Assembly: GCF_963966145.1 (NCBI RefSeq)
Contig: NC_091050.1
Span: forward strand, 12,276,001 to 12,340,000
Direction of reading: 5' to 3'
DNA from: Tenebrio molitor
Lineage: Eukaryota > Arthropoda > Insecta > Coleoptera > Tenebrionidae
Length of the DNA stretch: 64,000 nt
Below are positions 11,719 through 26,154 of the stretch, piece after piece. A program made the position numbers and the translations under genes. How positions within the stretch are numbered: position 1 is the stretch's first letter; every line of letters begins with the position of its first letter. A model generated the notes under the pieces. The model did no database searches. It was not told the origin of the DNA and was given only the letters and a program-made list of their open reading frames with translations.

Positions 11719-14700
11719 GCGGCTGTAAAGTAAACTAGCTAAATCATTTGAAATACCTACCTGGTTTCTTAACATGTCTTAAATAATTTGTTATGAAGGT
11801 TTTAAGAAAAAATATTAAAAAACAAGTTTTAATCGCATTTTGAACTTTCTTCTTTTTCTTCTAAATGTATTACATATTTATTTATCTGAGGTTTCGGTAA
11901 AGATCAGATAAATATATTAAATTTTTTTCAGACATTCTAAAACCTTGTCACTATAAATCAAAATACATATAATTTGCATTTTGAATTTCCTGTTTTCTTT
12001 GAATTTTGTTGATTCGTCCGTAATCCCTTTTTTGACGTGTCTTTTTTTTTTGGTTGCAATCAATTTTCATTTGCGTCGTATTTAGGTTTTTTCTGTTTAG
12101 TTTTTTGTACAATTATCGCCAGTTTTTGGTTGGGTCCATTGACAAGACAGCTCTTCGGAGGGGCCTATTTATCGCGGGACTCCGTCTTGCGAGTTTGCAA
12201 CCTCCCCGAAAACCAATTAATCAGAACCTCGTCCAAACGTTCGGTAATTACACTGACAAACGATCTTTTGTGAAGAAAATATTTAGTGTAAATTTCGCAC
12301 GAGCGCAGAACGGCAATTAATTACTCCCGCCGGATCTGCAATCTCCACCGTACCTGTCTTTGAGTAAAGAACGCCCCAGAAACTTATTACGCCTTTCATA
12401 ATGAAGCCCCAGTCCCGTACAGAATTCCCGATTTATTCGGGGCAAAAAAGGAGTCGACGAGACGCCCCTCGAATTTTTTCCGGGACATACATCGTGTTCC
12501 CGAATCGATCAGGGCGAAATTGGCCGTGTTAAACGGCGTTTTATCGAGAGCGGGATTAAATTAAAGGTCTCACTTGGATTGGCAAACTAATAGAATAATC
12601 CTCCGGTTGTTCGCGAGCGTCTTGAACATTAATTTCGTCGAGTCCTGCCGCTCCAGATGGCGGAGCGGGTGACGGATGGCGCTTTCCGACCCGGTTGATT
12701 TTTCCAGGAGCGTTTTACATACCGCCGCCAAAAGATATTCTCGCCGCCTCCCTAATTGATCCGCGGAGATTGCGATTTTTTCCCGCCGCCGCCCAATAAA
12801 TAAATCGTCTTTCGCCGCCTCATTATGGTTCGCGCGCTTTTTCCGTGTTTTTCTTTTCCGCCCATCTCATTTGAATGAACCCCGCGCCATCGGCATGATT
12901 TAATAATAACAATAATTTTCCGGCCGGGTGCTCCTCCATTCCGGTAATAACCGGATTTACCGGCACGGAAATATTGGCGATTTTCCGGGACTCGATTAAA
13001 AAAAACCAACTGGTGGAGTCCTCGAAACACTGACCTAATGGCGAGCTCGGAATACCCTCGCAGACTGAAAAGAACACGTTGAGGCTTTTCGGCGCCGATC
13101 CTATCGATTTCAGCGTCCCGACGACGTTCGCACACCCACACAGCCGTTCTGGCTGAGTTTTTAGGGGCGCCATCCAAAAGGGGCGGCTGAATTATCAAAA
13201 AGGGTCAAGGATTAGACGCGGCGGGATGTTTACAAGGGTGGGTCCCATCGATTGCGGCCGTAATTAAATCGTTTATTAATTGCAACAATTGTTGCCGTCG
13301 CAATTTCCCTAATGCCGACAAATGTGCGCCGCCACCGCAACTTTTGTTTCAGCCTAAATGACTTTCTGTTCTGTGTCAGTGCCGGCTTTCCTGCCTCCCC
13401 TGCCCCACACCTCCTTTCGGCTTTCCAGGATTTACAGTTGTTTTGTCTTTTCACTTCCTTTTTTGCTTTTTCCTTCCTCCAGTCTGCACTTTCTTTCATC
13501 TCCGCTCGGCCGTCTTTGTGTGATGTTATTTGATCTGCATCATCTAAAGCGCGGTTAAGCTCGGCTTTTCTTTTTTCCTAAATACTCAAACACCCACTGA
13601 CGACTCGTCAAAAGCTCTCTCTCGCTCGCCGTGTGTGAACTTTATTACTTTATTTACTGATATTTACAAGTTTTTGTAAATACATATTCTGATTAATCGC
13701 TTTTATCGTTTTCCGATAAAAACAATTTATCGCTGGAGAAAAACGTTTTTTTTTCCTCAGTCGCTACAATTATGCGTAATAGCGGAAAAACCTCATCGCT
13801 CGACGATTTTCTGTTGAAACGTGGATTCACGAATTTCCTCGACTCGTTTCTTGTATTTCCTCGCGAATAACAAAACAGTTGGGGAATTCATCGCCGCCGC
13901 CGCCAGAACGAAGGGAAAATGTCGGCGTTAAATCCAAGATGGTGCATATAATTCGGGTTTAACAGGTAGTAATGACCCGTTTAGCCTCAAACGTAACAGT
14001 AAAACGTCCCATAAAAGCAGTTCCGAAGAAATTGGTGTAGTATTATTCTTTATGACGGCTCTAATGGCGTCCAATTTTTTTCGTTAACTTTTCCGAAGGA
14101 ATGAATAAAGCGACGAAGTTCGCCGGACGATAAATAACTTTTGTGTTTAGTGCTGTGCCGGAAGATTATATACACCGGTGTTCCGAACAGGTTATGTCTA
14201 TTCAATATTAAAAAACTTTTATTGAAGTTCGCCAAGAGTAATTTTGTATCAACCCGGTGAGAGAATTCCTCTTAAACAACGTTGTCTGAAGACGAGGCGA
14301 AATGAAATTGTTTTAGGATTGTTGTAATTTCTCCCGTCTCGGCCGAGAGAAGGAGGTCCGCCTGTTATTATTTTATTTGAAAGAGTTATCGACGGAAGCG
14401 GTCTCGTCGTCGAAGAAAGAAAAAAAAAGTCGCCGAGGGAGAGGAATCACAGGAAACACAATTAATTTTCTGCGAGATCGGTCACAAAGTCTCGATTGTA
14501 ATTCGCCGGACGATTTCATAAATTGCGCCATCAATGGTACCATTTACGCCGGCGTAAAAATCCATTATTAATCTCGGGGTCATCTGGCGCGCACGCAGGT
14601 CACCAACGAGAGAGTCAAAACATGAATTTGTCGATTTTTAAGCGTTCGCACCAGCCTCGAGACACTGAAGAAGTCGGTGGTTGAAGAATGTGCGTAGGAG

Positions 14701-17367
14701 GCGGTAATGGAATCCTGATCGCAGCGCTGCAACGAAGAAGCCGTCGGCCGGCGTTTCATTTAACATATTGAGATGCACGAACTGGACGAAAATGATTCCG
14801 CTCTCCTGTAGATATCCTGGACAGGTTAAGTGGCGGTTTTAAAATGTCAATTAGATTAAATTTGTCTTCGGCTGCCGTAAATGGTAAACTCCAATTACAC
14901 GATCTAGATAATTGTTTGCGTTATCTATAATTAAACGGAATAAAGGAATAATTGCTTTCCTACCGTTCCCTGCAAACCGGCACGGGCAAATTTTCACCGA
15001 TTAATTGAGCTATAAAGTCTCGTTTATAATTACACATTGACGAGACCTTGGCAGGAGCGATTATTAATTAGTCGACCATCGCATCTGCCCCCGGGACGAT
15101 CGCGCAAAAAAATGGACAGAACAAACCGATAAAAGTGATGGCGAAGCTGGAGGCGGCACCGATCGATCCAGAATTGAAACGTGAAACAGAAGCGGAGGAA
15201 CGAATAAATATGTATTCTTGAGGACCGAGGGAAATCGTCTCGACATTTCGCTGTCATGTCTTGACACGTTGTTGCCAGGTAATAAAGACAGCCACTTCAC
15301 GAGCCAACGCGAGATGGAAATCGCACAAGAAAAGCGAACGAGAAGGTGTCGGTTTCGATGCAAGAATTTGAGAAGGAAGAGGGAAATTTCGTGGAGGATC
15401 GCGACGTGGTGCACGCGAGATCGGTGGTTTTTGGTGATTTTGAGGAGATTCGGCGTGACCGCAGTGAATTGTTCGAATTCTATCGGAGATATTTCCATAA
15501 AACGAGGAATTCGTGAAGACGAGAGCGGAAGGTTGTTAATTAACGTCGGACCCGTATCCGCCACCAAAACATCGTGTTCTGACCTCCGTCCGCTTCGAGT
15601 GTCGTTTGACCTTTCCCATCTGTCAAAACCAGAGTGGGACGTAGGTAAGTTCTGTTTTCGGGGCCGGTGCCAGAAACAACAAACCGACCCGACGTACGAG
15701 CTGCACTTGGTGCAACAAACACGCCGACGTCGCGTTCGCACCCCGCGTGCAATTTTCGCATCCAAGTGGCTATCATTAGAAACTTATTTACAAGTGTTAG
15801 CACCGGCTGGAGCGCACTCGAGAGTTTTTACACTCGTGTTAAGTGGTTCGTTAAAACGCTGCTTCATTTGATCGGACGCCGAGTCCTGAGGCTCACGTGG
15901 AGATGTTGCGATAGCGGCGTGGGCCGGTCGAGTTTTGCCCAAATTTCCATTAACACGTGTCCGACTCGAGATACTCCTGTACCCGATAAATAAATTAATC
16001 TCGTTTATTTATTCTCCGGTTTAATTGGATTCCTCCGTTGTTCCCACGATTTTATCGGTCTGTCGCAACGTTTCATTACTGTAGAAAATCGAATACATCG
16101 GTCAATGGCAAAAGTGTGATGAATGGAGTTTATTAACAGTAGCTGCACCGAAGCGAGGGGGGCGGCGTTTGTTCTGCGTTAACAATAACACGAGCCAGTT
16201 CCTCGACTTGTGCGAAGAATTCAAACCGCAACTTCGCCGAGTCCAGGCTGATCGTTTCGTGGACAGGGATAAATATTTTAAAATTGGATTTATCGGAAGT
16301 CGACGGGGAGGGATCTCGGAACTCCACTTAGACCGACAATAAAACGGCTTATTGCCACAATGCGATGATTGGTGGACCGTGAATTCGATGGAAATTAATC
16401 CGGCTCGGGGTTCACCCCGTGGAGCGGGGGCGTAATCAGATTCGCGCAATTCTGTTCGAGTTTATCGCAACAAGGTGGATGCCGAAGAAGCAGGAATCAC
16501 GTGCGGAAGGGCCCGGCCTTCGGGCATAAAATGTTTTATTTATAGACTAAACGAGCTCCGAGTTTTATTACCGCCGAAGAAGTGATGAAGTCGAGGATGA
16601 GGAGATCGATCGCTATCTAAATATTCACTCTTCTTGTCTTCCGGAATGCGCCATGATCGCGTGCCTAAAAGGATCGGGATCGATCCGCCGCCCCCGAATC
16701 GGCCGGTCCTTTTAAAATTTATGAAGGCGGCTCCCCGGTGTTGATTTTATAATTCCGGGCCCGAACAGATTTTTCCGATCGGACGCCTCTTCCGCCTCCA
16801 ATTTGGCCCTTTGACGCCTCCCGGCCCGGCCGGATCACGACTCACGTTGTTTTATTGCCGAAGATCCGATACCGAGAAGCGCCGTTCGCAGAAGAACCAT
16901 CAATAATCGCGTCGGTCGATTGAAATGTCACTCTTCAGTAAGTCCGGAATCTTGCAAAAAACCAATAAGAGGAGCTAATTTCATCGCCTGGATTTATTTA
17001 CGGACAAGGGAAATGTGATCGGAAGATCGCACCAGCAGACAAGGACGAGGTTATGATCTGAAATTTTAAACCGATGGACAAACATTTAAAAATTAAATTA
17101 TCCTGAAACGATTGTGGTGGTTCGTGTTGACCCAAACTGTGTCCATCAACTTTTATGACTTTGTCAAGCGATTTTTAGTAAACAACTGGTTGAGAAAAAT
17201 CCTTTGTATCGTGAGAACATTAGAAAGAAAACCTGATTCCTTTGTCCTGAAAAATCTATTTCTATCACCTTCAGAAGAAACCACCATCCAGAGATGAACC
17301 ATTACACCAGAAGCAAAATTTTTGATTGCCCTACTTTGACCCTTGATAATAATACATTATTCAAGGA

Positions 17368-17490
17368 GCGTGTAATGATGACTATTACCCATGAGAAGGA
17401 AGCTTGCGAGCCGTAATCGAGTGCTATAAATACGAGTGGGGTAATAATCATTACACGCGAGCAAAACGCCGTAGTTTCTCTACGACGTAC
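17368..17490. mobile_element. Foldback element, copy A (related to 42925-43053)
   Basis: The left arm gcgtgtaatgatgactatta (17368) pairs with the right arm taataatcattacacgc ending at 17458, around a ~45-bp loop that contains gcgagccgtaatcgag. The same layout, arms, loop motif and a downstream tail (gtttctctacgac here, ctttctccacgac there) recur in intron 2 at 42925. That shared structure marks a dispersed foldback/MITE family rather than a chance hairpin. There is no coding content. Confidence 0.75.
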
Positions 17491-17942
17491 AAATTTCATC
17501 ATTTTCGCTATCGTAATTCTTTATTTATCCTGATAAAAATTATGACTTCTTTTTAATAAACAACGTACGTAAACAAACTCTCGAATTATGACATTTGAAA
17601 ATCGTTATGACTTGCGAATGTCGCGTCGCATCATAGCAACTTTATGGTCTATGCTATGATTTGCCAATATAATTTTGCGATTGGCCATAACTCGTGGAGT
17701 GAGTAATGAATAGTATTATTTAACAGTAAACGCGTATACCGTGTGATCAAATAAATTGCAGATCAAGAGTGCTGTGCTCCATTTAAACAAAAACATGTGA
17801 ACGGATTGTTTTGTAAAAATGAGTTAAAAAAAAATCAATTTTGGAATAATCCTTTTATTCGAAGCAAATAAGTTGCCAGATTGACACTATATTTGTAGAC
17901 ATTGGGAAAACATTTTTTTTTTCATTTAAAAAATAGTTATTT

Positions 17943-18068
17943 GTATACCTATCAAGGCCGCGAAATCGTTCTTTAACGTACCGAGAGAAAGATTGTCGCC
18001 GAGGCCGCTTGCGGCCGAGGCAGCACAATCTCGAGGATGTTAAGGAATTTCGCGGCCAAGGTGTATAC
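17943..18068. mobile_element. Palindromic foldback element (126 bp)
   Basis: The ends gtatacctatcaaggccgcg (17943) and the complement of cgcggccaaggtgtatac (ending 18068) form the outer arms. The arms continue as gaaat...ctttaac paired with gttaaggaattt. An inner stem pairs agattgt with acaatct. The centre is gccgaggccgc/gcggccgaggc. The element is almost entirely self-complementary, with a GC-rich core inside an AT-rich neighbourhood. This is typical of a short MITE; no protein is encoded. Confidence 0.75.
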
Positions 18069-18811
18069 ACTTCGCAACTATCCAGTTCATGCTCTTCTTT
18101 TGTTTAAGCATTTTCAGTCTTTGTTATTATGTATTTTCTTTTCTTCTTTCACATATGGTACTTGCAATTTACTTCACGATTTTTTTAAATATTACCCCAA
18201 TTGAAAATTTGCCCGCCAGCGCTGCAACAGGTGACCGCACGATTAAATCTTCGACTTCTCAGCATCACCAGTGCCTTCTAACTTTAACTCTTGACCGTAT
18301 TCCTCTCGTTTATTAATAAACACGACCTTTGATGATATCCTGTTGACAGTGCGCATCAGTTTTTACATTCCTTTCTTTCAATGCAACTAATTGAACATTC
18401 TGTCAAGAGATAATCGTGAAGCGCTGAGTAACAATAACTTCCTGAAGTGAGAAAACTGTCAAGCTTTGAATTAATTTTCTCGTTCCTGAGGATTGTCGCA
18501 TCCAGCTCCGTCCATTTTCCTTGCGATACTAATTATCCTGGACGAAGAGTGACCGCTGGAGAACATTACACCGTCACCACACAATACGCGTCTGTGTCTG
18601 GTTGCTATGCCAACCACGCAACATGGGGTCATAAAGAGTGAGGACAACTGCAGTCATAATTCATTTCCCTTCAGTTCTGAAGTGATGTCGTGTTTGTTGC
18701 GTTTCTGATCCGAAGTACTTCACCTGCGCTTCAATAAGTGGGTGCTAATGGGCGGGAGCTGAAATCGAGCACGGAAGACCACAGCTGCACGGCCGAAACG
18801 TCTATCGTTTA

Positions 18812-18878
18812 CGGCTCCACAGCTGGAGTCAACCCGTCTGCGATCTTCAGATCTTCCAGACGGAGCGACGTTGGAGCC
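18812..18878. other. Nested hairpin in intron 1
   Basis: An outer stem pairs cggctcca with tggagccg, and an inner stem pairs ccgtctg with cagacgg around gatcttcagatct. It could be a structured intronic RNA or a chance inverted repeat. I see no further copy in the window. Confidence 0.35.
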
Positions 18879-20676
18879 GCCAAGAGGAGGTCCTTCTAGC
18901 CGTGAAAAATTGAGGCGGTGAATCGAATCGACTGTTTGTCGTAATTATTCAGCGTTGTTTCGGAGACGAGGATGTTGCGATTCCAGGTGGAGGCCGCCCC
19001 CGATCGATCATCCGGCGTGACAGAACCTCCATCACGCCGCCTCTCCGGGACCGGAGCGAATTTTCGTCAGACCCCGACGATTCCGCACTTTTTGCGGGAT
19101 CGAGAGGTCATCGCGTTTTAAAAATCCGGAAGGGAAGCCCCTTCCGGAGCCGCCCCCGTGATGAATCGCTTCAGATCTCGTAAATGTATTGTTGGGCCCT
19201 TTATTTTGGTGTTTTTTCTGGGTCCATTAATTCCATTTGTGTTGGCCGATTGAAAGGGGCTTAACGAGAATACGAGGTTCGTCCCACCCCCGCCGGAATA
19301 TCGCCAATAAAAGAGATTATCGATTTGCGCCCCGACTCGAAGAACAAGAATGAGGTGTACGAGAAGGGGAGAAAAATCATGAAGTGTCCCGTATTTTTCA
19401 CCCCGCCCCCGGCTAAATCCCTACCTGTCGGCCAATTTGAGCACTTTAAAGCGCCACGTTTCACGCATTTTATTTCGAATTTCGAATGTAAGGAGCATTT
19501 TCCGACCATAAATAACGCGCAACTTCTCCCGAGTTGCTGGAAATCATGTCTAAGTATATTTATCATACCGCAACGGCAAAGAAAAAATAGAAAATATGGC
19601 GGAGGAAATTGAAACGATATTTCAAAGAGGAAGATGATACGGATGCGCTTTCGCAGCAGCCCACGAAAAAAAAAACGTTTATAGATAAGTAAGACAGGTT
19701 TTTATTTATGCGACGGGTGTGACCCGATCCGGGGGTTTTTACCACTGTGTCTTTGATCTGCGCAATTAACTAAATTGTTTCGGGGTGGTTTTCGAAAGGG
19801 TTGCGCCGTTGGGGGGACGTTTCACGCTTTGTTTGTCTGCGGTTGTTCCGTTCGATGCTCACAGTACTCAAATAATGACAATTATTATGCACGGAATTCG
19901 AAACGTTGGCTTCTAATTGAAGGATTTCTGATCGCTCTCTAATTAATTCGAGTGCCTGTTCCATTAAATTACGCTCACAATTCAATTCCGTATGCAGATT
20001 TCAAAATAGATCGTCACAACAAACAAGCTGTGATTGATCATCAGTCTTGATTGTGGGGGGCGGCGCGATACGGGGTGGCCCAACGCAGCATCCCCACCCG
20101 CTCATCCAGGCAGCAGAAATGCATGCCAGTCTCAATTAAAACACTCATACAAATTAATCGCAACAGGTTTTTGCAATTTTTTTTACAATTGATTCCAACT
20201 AAACACCGTTCAGTTCTTTTGGCATAATAGGAAGCCATGATTTTTTTTAACGTGGGACACACTGTTTGTGATCCGTCACTAAAGTGCCTGACATGCGGAC
20301 CTATCAAAATGAACATAACATGTTGCTAAATTTCCCGCGATGTCTGAGTATTCTTCTATTGCAAACTAGTAAAACTGACAACAATGGAACAATGCACTAG
20401 ACATTGACGCTATTTATAACCTTAAAGTAAACTCCCATCATGCCAAAACAACGTGAATGCATTTTATGTAGTATTCTTTTCAAAAATTCGAAAAACGATT
20501 TTTAAGTGTGATCCTTCATTTACCACTATTTTTTTTTTGTGGAAATTGTTCTTGTAAAGACCAACACATGTTAAAGAAATATTTCTGACATGTTTCTTTT
20601 TTGCACTTGGCCGTTAACGAGTTGACAGAAACATTGGTCGCTCATTGGCTGAGAATCGTTTCTGTTTTTCGTTTTA

Positions 20677-20729
20677 CGATCGCCCTGTATATCCGGCGAT
20701 AATTAAATCCGTTTTATCACCGGCGATCG
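20677..20729 (+). other. Compound hairpin ~100 bp upstream of exon 2
   Basis: The outer arms cgatcgcc and ggcgatcg pair, and between them ccggcgataa pairs with ttatcaccgg (one mismatch) around an 11-base AT loop. The position, between the likely branch region and a point 100 bp from the exon 2 acceptor, could influence splicing, but this is conjecture. Confidence 0.4.
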
Positions 20730-20827
20730 GTGTTTGGGTAACTGGTGCATGTTTTTATTACAAACAAATCTCTCGTGTTCGTTTATTTACGTTTGATTAT
20801 TATTTCGTTCGTCTCTCTTTTTTTCAG

Positions 20828-20971
20828 GGAGTGTTTGTGGTGGCGAGTGTTGTGGAGACGAGACTGAAGATTTATTGAGGAAGCAAGGACAAAGGGACTT
20901 CGCCACGTTGCTCCGGCACAACTCGATGTCCCTGCAAGGACTGCTCAGCTTCACGGCGGCCACTCTACAAA
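20828..20971 (+). CDS. Glypican (Dally-like), coding exon 2: CG..CC motif region
   Basis: This 144-bp exon is too short for an ORF search but is clear from splice signals and content. The acceptor is a pyrimidine tract ending ctttttttcag at 20827; the donor is caa a|gtgagt at 20972. Read with two bases completing codon 65, it encodes residues 66-112 and begins SVCGGECCGDETEDLL. The CGGECC cluster (Cys68, Cys72, Cys73) matches the second to fourth conserved cysteines of glypicans. The rest (RKQGQRDFATLLRHNS and on) is the start of the first long helix of the core. The last base (a) joins at, the first two bases of the next exon, to give Asn113. Its length and phases fit a typical glypican exon. 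The two flanking introns are 20.4 and 29.9 kb. Confidence 0.94.
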
Positions 20972-23900
20972 GTGAGTTTCTTGACATTTTTAGTCGGTCT
21001 GTTGTGACATCTACTGGATAATTATGCAAAATCGGCCATCATTAATTCGGTCGTAAAAAGAGATACGGCCATCACGCCCACCTAGCGCCGTTCTTAATCA
21101 ATTTATTAGAAGTAGCCGAGCAGCTGTCCCAGAAATCGTCCGACGAAGACGTTTTTTGGGACGACTCTTGTTCGGAGTGCTCGCCAGATGGTTCGCACCA
21201 ACTCGCGATATTTTAAAATCGACCCGCGAAATGTCACTTCGAGTTGGTGGCATTTCTTCGGTTGGCATTTGTGCAGCCGGAGTTTCATTGCAGATTTGTG
21301 CGATCGGATCTAGGGCGCACTCTTTTCTAGAGCGCCATCGACTCGAGCATCCTCGTATTGCAAAAACAAAGGCACTTCAGATGGCTTCCGAGTGCAAAAG
21401 GTCTATGCAGACCGTACCGAATTCGATCGTGTTCACTCCAGTCTTCTTTTACCTTCGATCTTTCGGTTTTGTTGACTCCCCGTGTTTGCGAAATGAGTTG
21501 CCGGAAGAACATCACCGGGCAATCTGTCATTGACCCAAAACAGGTAATTCGATAAGTATTTATCTGTCATCGCCCAGGAAGCAGCGAAGAATTGGGACAT
21601 CTCGATTTTGCGTCTCGCACATTGCCGTCCGTTATCTCGATCAGATTCGCGTAAAAAATTATCTGTTACTTTTTGATTCGGTTCTGGCCAATGAGGGCCG
21701 CGTATCCTGTCACGTGGAGTGGTCGCAGCGACCTCTACGTCGAAACGTCAAATTGTACGCGGTGGCAATCAGATCGACGGAAACCGTCAGTTTCACTGAC
21801 TCGTCACGATATCGACAAACATCAAAACTTCACCCCCCATAAATCACGCCCCATTAGAAAACAACCCGGTGGGCACACGTGCCTCGGCGCTCGAATGGCG
21901 CCCGAACTTCGTCCCCGATGACGAGGGGGAATGAGATGAAGTCGGGGCGGGCACGTGATTTTGACATTTATAATCTGGAAACGTCTCGGAACTTTATGTT
22001 GGTTAGTAGTGTGCATCCGGCTTTAGCCTTGGATGTTATCTCGTTAATTCACAGCTCACGCGGATTGCGGTTAAAGTCGGCATAAACGGACGGGATTCGC
22101 GCATTTCTAGACGCTTGCAAGACCTTCCCGAAATAGATCCGTCGAACAGATGCCGTTTCGGGCTCAGGGACGGACTCGCGAATTCGTGAGGAGAATGAAG
22201 GATCCGCGCGGGAGCGGGCGGCGTGACGTCACATATGGGACGAAACGTCAACGCATCTGCCGAAGCCGCACCAGGATGATGTTTCTGATGTTAACAAACA
22301 GATCAGTTGAAATAATAATGAGGAGAAGAAAAAAGAGGATATTTTAGTTACATATGTATGTATTGACAGTGGTGAATCAAGGAATCAGGAGAGCAAATGG
22401 AGCAACTTACTCAAGTTTACACTTTATCTAACGTCTTGGGAGACTTTGGAAACAATAAATGCATCTTCTATGTTGGACACGTAAGTCCTATAAGTCAACG
22501 TGAAAGCTTTTTAGTCTTTTTACATTTAGTTCTACACGGTTTGCATGAGTTGCAAGGGTGAGGGGAAGTTTATTTTTTACACTTTTTGAACAAAGATAAA
22601 TCGAGGTGGATACGTTTTGTGATTTCCTTCTGGCAAGGAAACTTTGAAGGGTTTGTTGCCCTAGGATGGTGTAGATCTGTAGGATGTGAACGTGCAAAGG
22701 ATTCACGTAGAGAGAGAGAGTACTAAATAAACGTTTGGTCATCACTTTTCAGCGATGTTGCAGGAGCGCGACCGTAGATGGCCCAGCTGCCCGCGTGCGT
22801 ATCCCGTGTGTGACGTCACCGTGGGGGGCGCGTTGACAAGCTCCGATGCGGAATTATCGCCCGAACCGACAAACAATCCGCCAAGACAAAAAAGGACGAG
22901 GAGTAGTAAATGGCGCGCGTGATTCAGCATAAACATCGGCGATAAACGAAAATGAAGATGTAGGTGACGTGCGCGATCCTGATTGGCGATGTACGCGTGA
23001 CGTAATGACAGTTCATTTGTGCGATCGCAGCTGGCGGCGCGCTTTTATTGCGGCGATTTTTTACCGCCGGTGGAAACGAGGAAAAAAGACTTCCCTTAAG
23101 CGGCGGCGCCCCGTTTGCAATTTTGTCTTTTATGTATAGTTGGCGAATTTATGCGGCGGGAAAGAGGATTAAATAGACGTTTTTATCAATCCCTCTTCTT
23201 GTACGAGCGTCGAGGGGAGAAGAAAAGGGAAAAAGAAGAGGATCTCGTAATGGGCGGTGCATGTCCCGAATGCGAAAAAAAGCGGCGGCGCGATATTTTC
23301 GCCATTCATCAAAATAGTAAGGAGCAGTTGATGGGCGAGGATGAATTGGTCCGCGGCCAAGTGTTCACGTAATGTCGGTGCTATTTTAAATGGCGATATC
23401 GGGGGGCGGCGCGGTGGTGGGGGACGCGGGGCCCGTGTGTACGAGTTCGACGTACAATAGACAGGAACACGGAGTCGTTACTCACGCGACTTCCTTTTGT
23501 TTCATCAAAGCCATCTGTGACATTATGCAAGCGAGCAAACCGCGGCCGCGCTATGAATCATAGCGACATATTGTCGGCGACAATCTGTTGGGGGAAGCGA
23601 CAAATCGCGATAATTGACGTTTAGGATTATTATCGCCGATCGCGTGCCGCTCCCGCAACGACAGGTCGGGGTTCGTCTTCGACTGTCGCGTTTTACAAAT
23701 CCAAATTTAATTTTCTTTCTAGGCTGGGTCCACAAGTGGATCGCGTGTGGACGCAGCTTTGACAAGAAGTCGACGTCAGACGGATTTAGGCTTGTCGAGT
23801 CGAGAACAAAAAGTCTTTAATATGCCAGATCTTGTCATGAGAGCATCACCGAATCACATGATGCGCATACATTATTCACGGTCTCTGGATATGAATATTT

Positions 23901-26154
23901 TCGCTCTTCCTGGTGATCAGGTACACTATAAATACATCTGACCATAAAAATTCTTCTGGGGGGCAAGAACACAAGTTTTGGACGATTATTTATCGATGTA
24001 ATATAAATTTGTCTGCGCACACACATGTTTAACGTATTCAGGACAGAAATTGCAAAATTAACGTGAATTATGTGATGTAATTCGTGCTGTGGGAAACGAG
24101 AAGATGTCCACCTGCAACGTTAAAAATGTAAATTCGACGTGGAAATTACCATTACATGAAATACCACGTAAACAATTGGACATCACGTCCAAGTTGAACG
24201 TCCCCTGTATATTTAGAAGCTGATCGAAAATGCGAAAAATTTCTTGGCAACGATCGGAAACGGATGACTTATCGAAAAACAAAAAACCGGATGAGTACGA
24301 TTCGAGGTAATTCAAAAATAAAGAAGAAAACAATGTCGTTTGATTTTTATTTCAGGTCATGTCGGAGCTTTTTTGGGTTGGCCTTGCACAAATTTTTTGC
24401 ACACTCCCAGTTCAGTACTCGGTACTGATATTGCACCCAAAATATTACAAATTTGGTCGCTGTTTACCCAGCACTGATGTTGTTGAGTGATTGGTTAATT
24501 TTTTTGAAAGGGTTATCAGCGCCCGCTTCCTAATCACTCCACGGTTCGATAAACCGCCGACATTTTATTTTCTAATGCGTTCCGTCCCACCCCAGATACA
24601 CTAATCGCTTCCTATGTAAATAATTTATAAGCCCCCGCTTGTGCGGCGCGACCGAAGGTGGTGGCATTTCAACAAATTAAATTGTCACACTCGTCTCGAA
24701 CCCATAAAACCGTCCAATTTATAGCGCCGATAAGATAACCCCATCGGAATTGATCATTTTAATGGCCAGGGCACGGATTTCACCCGTCCCAAGTCTGGAA
24801 TTCCAGCGGCGTTCCTTCATAATGCAGCTCTCTTCCTACATTGTAGAGTCTGTTTGCACGAGGCCGGGGCATTTCTCGTTTCCTTACATTGTTGCAACAA
24901 TGAAGTTACGCGTTCACGTTCCATGCATCACACGAACATTAAACAGCCAAGCTAAACGTATTCATATCGTGAAGAGATAAATTTTATGATGGGCGAGCTG
25001 AAAGGACGTCGCTTATTAAGGAGCGTAGGTGTGTGCAAAAGAAGTCTCTTTTGAATCGCTGCCACAAAAGATACATCGCTTTCATGCGATAAAACCCCAA
25101 CAGGACCCCACGGTAATTAAACGAGGGGCGCCGCCGCCACTGGTTTTTCGCGGTGGTGCTAGTGCCTGTCCCGTTCGGACAGAGCGGCGAGCTTTGGACA
25201 AGCGCGTCGCGGGCGCGTTCGACCTGTCGCACGCCTGAAATGAGGCACCGGATCGTGTTTCCAAGTAAGAGAGTAATTTCATCCGGTAAGCTGTGATGCG
25301 GTTATGGCACAATTACTTATGGGTTGTATGAAGTGAAACGAGTCGACAGTGATCGATTCGGCTGGATTGGGTCCGGGCGACCTTCGAGAAGTCTTCTCCG
25401 GCGTCCGTTCGACGTTTCGAGCGCGGGCAGAATCAGTCGCGCTGCGAATAATTAAATTCCGGCGTTGTTTTCCGGCCGGGGGCGGTCCGCGTTAACGAAA
25501 TTACCATCGAACTGTGGATTTTGACGATCGATTCTGGCAGTGTTGACACACCGGAGGACGTCTCCGGATCATATTCCCCGAGCTCAATTTTCCCGGAGAA
25601 TTAAGCGACATCTTCGGGTCGTAAACGCAATTTTACGGCGTTTTTATTCGACGATGAGTGTTTGGGGTGTGCGTGTGTGCGTCTGAATTTGAATTTTTCA
25701 CCCGTTTCCACGAATTCGACAAGAGGAACGCCGATAATATGAAGTCGACGATGTCGTTTAATTTTTACGAGCTATTAAGAGTTTTAGCGTCTTCCGACGG
25801 GATCCGGGACCGGATTTTGTTCTTTCTTTTTCGGCGAAAACGTCGGACGCGTACCTGACGGACACCTCCGCCTCCAAGTTGTAATCGCGCGCTTTTACGA
25901 CGGAGATTAATTTTATTTTTGGTAATTTTTTTAACGGCGTTTTTCGCTCGGGACGGCAACGTTAAAGCGGAATTTTATTTGACAGTAAAGTTTTTATTTT
26001 CTTATTTATTCATCAATTCGAGTGACAGCATTATCGATTGTCGTTAACGTTCGCCGTTTTCTGATCACAAGTGGGATAATTTGGCAGTGGACGTCGTAAA
26101 AACTAATCAAGATTTAATTTACACCGAGGCCGTAAAAGCTCTGCGCGCAGCTTT

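Larger units (their letters stand above)
424..20827 (+). other. Intron 1 of the glypican gene (20,404 bp, phase 1)
   Basis: The intron is bounded by gtaaag at 424 and a pyrimidine-rich tract ending in cag at 20827. Apart from the repeats listed separately I found no coding exon in it. The stretches 424-6470, 7500-10890 and 11740-17360 are CpG-rich, non-repetitive as far as I can read, and hold only short overlapping ORFs in conflicting frames. Enhancers are plausible in an intron of this size in a developmental gene, but none can be named from sequence alone. Confidence 0.9.

Noticed and set aside
15064..15871. Overlapping 233-codon (minus) and 217-codon (+) ORFs
   Set aside because: They lie on both strands of the same CpG-rich DNA, where stop codons are rare. 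Neither has a recognisable domain, both are Arg/Ser-rich as expected by chance, and no splice context supports either.
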